Source: Lachnospiraceae bacterium
Lineage (GTDB): Bacteria; Bacillota; Clostridia; Lachnospirales; Lachnospiraceae
NCBI GenBank assembly: GCA_017475845.1
Contig: JAFVEU010000172.1
Coordinates: 1 to 10,269, forward strand
DNA: 10,269 nucleotides
Reading direction: 5' to 3'
Part shown: positions 7,002 to 10,269 of the stretch, piece by piece
Position numbering within the stretch: position 1 is the stretch's first letter
Layout: the number at the start of each line of letters is the position of its first letter
The notes under the pieces: generated by a model
The model's input: only the letters and a program-made list of their open reading frames with translations
The model's database searches: none
What the model was told of the DNA's origin: nothing
Position numbers and translations under genes: made by a program

Positions 7002-7110
7002 CTTGTCCTGTTTACAGAACCGGTACACTGCTGCAGGGTTCATTGGATAAGGGTGACTGTGCAGGGCCCGAAGGGTTCTGAACAGTTACGGATAATGAGG
7101 GACAGGACGG
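7002..7110 (+). promoter_or_regulatory. Structured 5' leader of the diguanylate cyclase mRNA
   Basis: GTCCTGT (7005-7011) pairs with ACAGGAC (7102-7108), closing a domain of about 100 bases that begins a few bases after the predicted transcription start. Inside, CAGAACC (7015-7021) can pair with GGTTCTG (7074-7080). Extending that stem with CTGTT (7008-7012) and AACAG (7081-7085) makes 12 pairs with a two-base bulge, but it destroys the outer stem. GAACC (7017-7021) can also pair with GGTTC (7037-7041). Such mutually exclusive folds are typical of cis-regulatory RNA. I see no match to the c-di-GMP-I or -II riboswitch consensus and no U-tract terminator; any control would probably act on translation through AGAGG at 7126-7130. 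Confidence 0.35.
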
Positions 7111-7136
7111 AATAAGGGAAATAAAAGAGGTTTGCT

Positions 7137-8477
7137 ATGGAAAAGATCAAGGATAAAGGATTATCCCTCCGCACGATACATATATGGCTGATCATCACTG
7201 TTGTGATCACTTCGGGTATAGTGATATTTATGACCTTCAGACTGACCAATACATTTCAGCGTCTCTCTGAAGCCGAGGAACTGCATACGGAGCTTGGAAA
7301 CGCGGCCCACGAGCTGATGGACGCGTCGGACTATCTGACTGAGAGCGTGCAGCGGTTCACGGTAAACGGGGATATGCGCTTCCTTGAGCAGTATTTTACC
7401 GAGGCTTTTGAATCAAACAGACGTGAAGAAGCCCTTGAGAGGATGAATGTGGGTAAAAACACTTCATCCGCGCTGCAGCAGCTTAGGGAGGCCATGAACC
7501 ACTCGGTGAACCTGATGAACCAAGAATACTATGCCATGCGGCTCGTGATCGAAGCAAAGGGCTATACCGATTATCCGGAGATCCTGGATGCTGTGGAGAT
7601 AAGCCCGGAGGACGCGTATCTTTCGGAGGATCAGAAGATAAGACGGGCTACCGAACTGGTACTTAATGATGACTATTATGACCAGAAGGACAGGATAAGA
7701 AAGGACATGCAGGAAAGCCTTAAGGAAGTGGACAGTCTGATGCAGAGTGTCAAGGACAGGGAACTGTCCACCCTCCGCCGGGAGATCATGATGGTCTGTA
7801 TTGTCATTGTGCTCCAGGTGATCTCCATACTTGTCATGGTAAGACTTACCTCGGTCCTCGGCATACATCCCGTATTGAAAGCCGTTGACAGGATAAAGGA
7901 GGACAGCCCCATACCGGAAACCGGGGCCAATGAGTTCAGGTATCTTGCGAAGGCATATAACAAGATGTACTCAAGGTACAGGACAAGTCTTGAAAACCTG
8001 AATTACAAGGCGTCCCATGACGAGCTGACAGGAGCATATAACAGAGCGGGATATGAGCTTCTGGTATCCGGTCTGGATCTGGAATCCACATACATGATGC
8101 TTCTGGATGTGGACAATTTCAAGTATATCAATGATACCTACGGACATGAGACCGGCGACAATATCCTTATAAAGCTGGTACAGGTATTGAACAGCATCTT
8201 CCGTGATGATGACTGCATCTGCCGTATCGGAGGGGATGAGTTTGTGGTATTCATGGTCCATTCTTCCGGAATGCCGCAGCGGCTCATCGAATCAAAGATC
8301 ATACAGATAAATGACGAGCTTGCAAAAACGGAAGACGGGCTGCCGCCCATCTCCATAAGTGTGGGCGTAGTGAACGGCAAAAATGTGGATGATGTGGAAA
8401 GCCTTTTCGAGAAAACAGACGCTGCCATGTACGAATCAAAGAAAAAAGGAAAGCACACCTATACTTTCTATTCATAG
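7137..8477 (+). CDS. Membrane sensor diguanylate cyclase (4-helix-bundle sensor, HAMP-like, GGDEF)
   Basis: Predicted to make cyclic di-GMP from two GTP in response to an envelope signal. The 446-residue protein has TM1 (14-34), an extracytoplasmic all-helical region (35-216) like the 4HB_MCP sensor of chemotaxis receptors, TM2 (217-237), a short HAMP-like connector (about 240-285) and a GGDEF domain. Visible motifs are HDELTGAYNR (from His294), metal-binding Asp324 in DVDNF, the active-site GGDEF at 365-369 and an inhibitory-site RxxD at 356-359, exactly five residues earlier, which predicts product feedback. All catalytic residues are intact and there is no EAL domain, so it should synthesise rather than degrade. 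ATG at 7137 has AGAGG six bases upstream. It shares a control region with the divergent PP2C phosphatase gene and has a long structured leader. Confidence 0.92.
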   Translation: MEKIKDKGLSLRTIHIWLIITVVITSGIVIFMTFRLTNTFQRLSEAEELHTELGNAAHELMDASDYLTESVQRFTVNGDMRFLEQYFTEAFESNRREEALERMNVGKNTSSALQQLREAMNHSVNLMNQEYYAMRLVIEAKGYTDYPEILDAVEISPEDAYLSEDQKIRRATELVLNDDYYDQKDRIRKDMQESLKEVDSLMQSVKDRELSTLRREIMMVCIVIVLQVISILVMVRLTSVLGIHPVLKAVDRIKEDSPIPETGANEFRYLAKAYNKMYSRYRTSLENLNYKASHDELTGAYNRAGYELLVSGLDLESTYMMLLDVDNFKYINDTYGHETGDNILIKLVQVLNSIFRDDDCICRIGGDEFVVFMVHSSGMPQRLIESKIIQINDELAKTEDGLPPISISVGVVNGKNVDDVESLFEKTDAAMYESKKKGKHTYTFYS

Positions 8478-8494
8478 GATTTACGGGAATTTTT

Positions 8495-8549
8495 CTGCTC
8501 CTTATCCTGTCCGTGAATCCCTGAAGCTCATACTCCGGAACATTAAGCC
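8495..8549 (-). pseudogene. 55-bp remnant of a second Rpn-family gene
   Basis: This stretch aligns without gaps to 8887-8941 inside the neighbouring Rpn gene, with 50 of 55 bases identical by my count. On the minus strand it still reads LNVPEYELQGFTDRIRSR, against LNVPEDELQDFTDRIRSR in the intact gene. Nothing recognisable as Rpn flanks it, so it is an orphan fragment, probably left by deletion or recombination within a former tandem pair. Confidence 0.75.
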
Positions 8550-8580
8550 TTCTAATGAATAAACTCTATAGGCTGTTAAG

Positions 8581-8611
8581 ACTCATAAAACATGGTATTT
8601 GTCTTATGAGT
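8581..8611. repeat. Inverted repeat at the end of the Rpn gene
   Basis: ACTCATAA (8581-8588) and TTATGAGT (8604-8611) are exact reverse complements around a 15-base loop; the right arm contains the Rpn stop codon. The site lies between convergent genes, as a terminator would, but the stem is AT-rich and lacks a U-tract on either strand, so termination is doubtful. Confidence 0.35.
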
Positions 8612-9671
8612 TCAGCACTACTCCATTTTCTTCCAACAGTTTTCTATATCTTAGGAGCTCATCCCTCAGTTCTGTGTTCTCATCCCTCAGTTCTGTGTTC
8701 TCATCCTTCAGTCCTGTGTTCTCATCCTTCAGTCCTGTGTTCTCATCCTTCAGTCCTGTGACCTCATCCTTCAGTCCTGTGTTCTCATCCTTCAGTCCGC
8801 TGATCTCATTTTTCAGCTCCTGGATTTCTTTCCTTGTGGCCTGTACATCATAGAATTCAAAGTCCGCAAAAAGTTTTCCCATATCCCTGCTCCTTATTCT
8901 GTCAGTGAAATCCTGAAGCTCATCCTCCGGAACATTAAGCCCACGAAGGATTACCGCAACAACGCAGGCGATCACATCAAGCACATCCGCAGGAGCTTTT
9001 TTAGCGATCCCTTCCAGATAGTTGTCAGGAAGATTAAGCTTCTTGTACTCCTCTGTGCTTTTAAGCCTGTTTATCAGCATTACAAGAGACAATTCGTTAT
9101 CTTTACTTAAGATGGCATCCGGATCCATCCCGCTTAAGTTTACCAACAGGTATTGAAAGTCCGGAATGAACTGGCTGAAAGCATCATTTAAGATGATCTT
9201 TTCAGAAAGCGATCTTACGGCAGTCCAGCCCCTCTTTCCTTCATAGTAAACTATGGGAAGTATCGGCGGATACCTGAATCCCTTTGTTTTTGAAATGTGC
9301 TCCTGTTCAGCATCTTTCTGTTTTGCATAATCCTCCCAGATGAATACCATATATCTGAGAAGCTGCATGATCACATTATAATCCACGTAGGATTTATGTT
9401 CAATCAGCGTAACTACAAAAAGCTCGCCTTTTCCCGGAAGCTTTACCCGCTTCACCGTGTCCGAATCCCTTTCCCCCGTGAACATGGGGATATATCTGGT
9501 GGTAACATCCTCAATGTCTTCAGGCCTCACGTCTTTTAAGAGGTCCATTCCGGAATAGTCATGCAACAGCTGGGCGCAAAGCGTGGGGTTCCCAAAGATC
9601 AGCTTTGCCCCGCTGTCAGCAGTCTCCCTGTTGGTGATCATGTCATCCCGGTTGTTTGTACCTTTTCTCAT
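8604..9671 (-). CDS. Rpn-family PD-(D/E)XK nuclease (recombination-promoting nuclease/putative transposase)
   Basis: A 355-residue member of the Rpn/YhgA-like family (COG5464, often labelled PD-(D/E)XK nuclease family transposase). Characterised E. coli RpnA-type proteins are DNA endonucleases that promote RecA-independent recombination. The nuclease core shows a probable catalytic Asp71, then Glu91-His92-Lys93 in LIEHKSYVDYNVIMQLLRYM, and the family landmark YPPILPIVYYEG. This core is intact. Residues 283-338 are eight consecutive heptads of the type NTGLKDE or NTELRDE, a long leucine-containing coiled coil that should drive oligomerisation, followed by a short tail; it makes the protein longer than the roughly 300 residues usual for the family. 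ATG at 9671 has AAAGGAG six bases upstream, which decides the start. It stands alone, with a fragment of a relative beyond its 3' end, as expected for a mobile, duplicating family. Confidence 0.88.
   Translation of the reverse strand: MRKGTNNRDDMITNRETADSGAKLIFGNPTLCAQLLHDYSGMDLLKDVRPEDIEDVTTRYIPMFTGERDSDTVKRVKLPGKGELFVVTLIEHKSYVDYNVIMQLLRYMVFIWEDYAKQKDAEQEHISKTKGFRYPPILPIVYYEGKRGWTAVRSLSEKIILNDAFSQFIPDFQYLLVNLSGMDPDAILSKDNELSLVMLINRLKSTEEYKKLNLPDNYLEGIAKKAPADVLDVIACVVAVILRGLNVPEDELQDFTDRIRSRDMGKLFADFEFYDVQATRKEIQELKNEISGLKDENTGLKDEVTGLKDENTGLKDENTGLKDENTELRDENTELRDELLRYRKLLEENGVVLNS
8658..8825 (-). repeat. 21-bp tandem repeat array encoding coiled-coil heptads
   Basis: Units begin at 8658, 8679, 8700, 8721, 8742, 8763, 8784 and 8805, a strict 21-base period. 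The units at 8700, 8721 and 8763 are identical, and those at 8658 and 8679 are identical to each other. The unit at 8742 differs only in its last two bases, the unit at 8784 differs a little more, and the unit at 8805 is diverged. Each codes for one heptad on the minus strand, from IQELKNE (8805) to NTELRDE (8658). Near-identity at DNA level implies recent expansion by slippage or unequal crossover. Confidence 0.95.
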
Positions 9672-9897
9672 ATAGACTCCTTTCCGAAAGCGCGGGAGAC
9701 GTGCCTTATCATCCGTTTCACAGACAGGATTTCACAAAAAGACAGACTCCCACACTCCGTATAAAAAATAGTTTGGAATATACCGCCGGGAAGAACTCCC
9801 GATCAGCTGTTCAATGAAATGAACAAAAAGAAGATAACAGATTTTCATTTTTTATGCAAGGATCAATATTGAATAACATAACTACATGAATCCATAA

Positions 9898-9956
9898 GTC
9901 GCACGACTGCCAGAGCCGCCCGGAATGTAAATATCCTGCGCAAGATGGGCTGGCAG
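9898..9956. repeat. Adjacent hairpins with CTGCCAG/CTGGCAG arms
   Basis: GTCG-CA-CGAC (9898-9907) is followed at once by CTGCCAG (9907-9913), which pairs with CTGGCAG (9950-9956) across a loop of about 36 bases; further GCC/GGC pairing is possible inside. This could be part of a folded RNA or an element end. Confidence 0.35.
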
Positions 9957-10040
9957 GAAATGTGCTTATGAAAGGCCATCGAAAGAAAGATCGATCAGCA
10001 ATATCGCAGACTCCCGCAATTTTTAACATACTCCAGCTCT

Positions 10041-10068
10041 GGAATTCCTCCCAAATCGAGGAATTTCC
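10041..10068. repeat. Strong inverted repeat GGAATTCCTC / GAGGAATTTCC
   Basis: The left arm at 10041-10050 and the right arm at 10058-10068 pair over ten positions, with one bulged T and a seven-base loop. No T-rich run follows on either strand, so a plain terminator is unlikely. A smaller palindrome, CCAG-CT-CTGG (10033-10042), overlaps its left edge. Confidence 0.5.
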
Positions 10069-10120
10069 GCTTCCTTCAGATTCTGTCTCCCAAAAAATTC
10101 AAAAATTAGCCAGGAAAATT

Positions 10121-10166
10121 GATAAAGGCTTTTCGGGCTTTTATCTGCGACCAGCAGGATAAAGCC
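10121..10166 (-). terminator. Possible minus-strand terminator with an alternative stem
   Basis: On the minus strand, GATAAAAGC (10137-10145) and GCCTTTATC (10121-10129) form a nine-pair stem with one wobble and a seven-base loop, followed by AATTTT. This would suit the end of a gene entering from the right of the window. A third arm, reading GATAAAGCC on the plus strand (10158-10166), competes for the same middle segment, so two folds are possible. Confidence 0.3.
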
Positions 10167-10222
10167 TGTCGGCGGGATTTACGGGACCATTTACAGGTAT
10201 CCCGGGTTGTACGCCATTTCAA

Positions 10223-10254
10223 GAAACCAATCGTTTCGGGGGTGTCGTTCCCCG
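10223..10254. repeat. Two touching hairpins at the window edge
   Basis: GAAAC-CAATC-GTTTC (10223-10237) is followed directly by CGGGG ... CCCCG (10237-10241 with 10250-10254). The flank to the right becomes very GC-rich, unlike the AT-rich sequence around 9820-9880. The structure may continue beyond the window, so its nature cannot be judged here. Confidence 0.35.
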
Positions 10255-10269
10255 CGCCCGGCACCCTCC

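Larger units (their letters stand above)
9672..10269. other. Gene-free region rich in inverted repeats
   Basis: About 600 bases without a convincing coding region. The short open frames here lack ribosome sites, have no recognisable motifs and use unlikely codons. I see no tRNA, no riboswitch that I recognise and no strong promoter for the Rpn gene. A small hairpin, CGGGA-AGAAC-TCCCG, lies near 9786-9800, and a perfect palindrome, TCAATATTGA, lies at 9863-9872. Further inverted repeats are listed separately. It may hold a decayed mobile element, a structured RNA, or the end of a transcript from the right. Confidence 0.5.

Noticed and set aside
6867..7043. A 59-codon N-terminal extension of the phosphatase reading frame
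   Set aside because: It covers the predicted promoter and palindrome, looks unlike coding sequence, and the ATG at 6866 has a good AAGGAG site and is followed by a normal cytoplasmic tail and first membrane helix.
7046..7106. Resemblance of the cyclase leader to the 3' half of a TPP riboswitch (TGAAC...GGATAATG...AGGGA)
   Set aside because: The conserved CUGAGA core is missing, the segment between GGATAATG and AGGGA is deleted, and the gene has no thiamine role.
7002..7136. c-di-GMP riboswitch (GEMM) upstream of the cyclase
   Set aside because: Neither the tetraloop-receptor core nor the conserved ACGCAAAGCC-like segment is present.
8658..8825. CRISPR array
   Set aside because: The repeats are contiguous, without spacers, and encode heptads of the Rpn protein.
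8555..8853. Plus-strand open frames with repeated Ser/Pro-rich peptides
   Set aside because: They are antisense shadows of the heptad repeats and lack ribosome sites.
9811..10162. Short open frames on both strands in the right-hand gap
   Set aside because: No ribosome site, no recognisable motif, unusual composition, and they run through the inverted repeats.
10170..10269. 3' end of a minus-strand gene entering from the right
   Set aside because: The open frames in this stretch give peptides that I cannot match to any family, and 100 bases are too few to judge.

Overview
The window looks like a chromosomal segment of a gut or rumen Firmicute, most likely a Lachnospiraceae member. This is inferred from the gene families (a Firmicutes-type GH36, a YczE-like membrane protein, a DUF6765 protein, RsbU-type PP2C and GGDEF sensors, an Rpn/PD-(D/E)XK family gene), the frequent AGG/AGA arginine codons, strong Shine-Dalgarno sites and mid-range GC. 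No rRNA, tRNA, CRISPR array or intact insertion sequence is visible.

Layout. Positions 1-2810 (+) hold a GH36 glycosidase, whose start may lie left of the window, followed by a YczE-like membrane protein. Positions 2841-5080 (+) hold a tight three-gene unit behind a near-consensus promoter: a small three-helix membrane protein, a soluble DUF6765 protein with metal-ligand-like histidines and aspartates, and a six-helix HdeD/DUF308-like membrane protein. This unit is the least understood and possibly the most novel part of the window. Its last stop codon lies almost end to end with that of the next gene, which is on the minus strand.

Positions 5100-8477 hold two divergent membrane signalling genes: an RsbU/SpoIIE-type PP2C phosphatase (-) and a 4-helix-bundle sensor diguanylate cyclase (+). 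The control region between them (6867-7136) has two back-to-back promoters, each with its own palindrome. The cyclase transcript has a leader of about 135 nt that can fold into a closed domain with competing stems.

Positions 8495-9671 (-) hold an Rpn-family nuclease gene with a C-terminal coiled coil built from 21-bp DNA repeats, plus a 55-bp remnant of a second Rpn copy just beyond its 3' end. Positions 9672-10269 contain no convincing gene but several inverted repeats; this stretch may include the end of a transcript entering from the right.

The two left operons concern carbohydrate use and an unknown envelope-linked process. The middle pair probably converts envelope signals into partner-switching and c-di-GMP outputs. 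The right end shows signs of genome plasticity (Rpn duplication and decay, tandem repeats).
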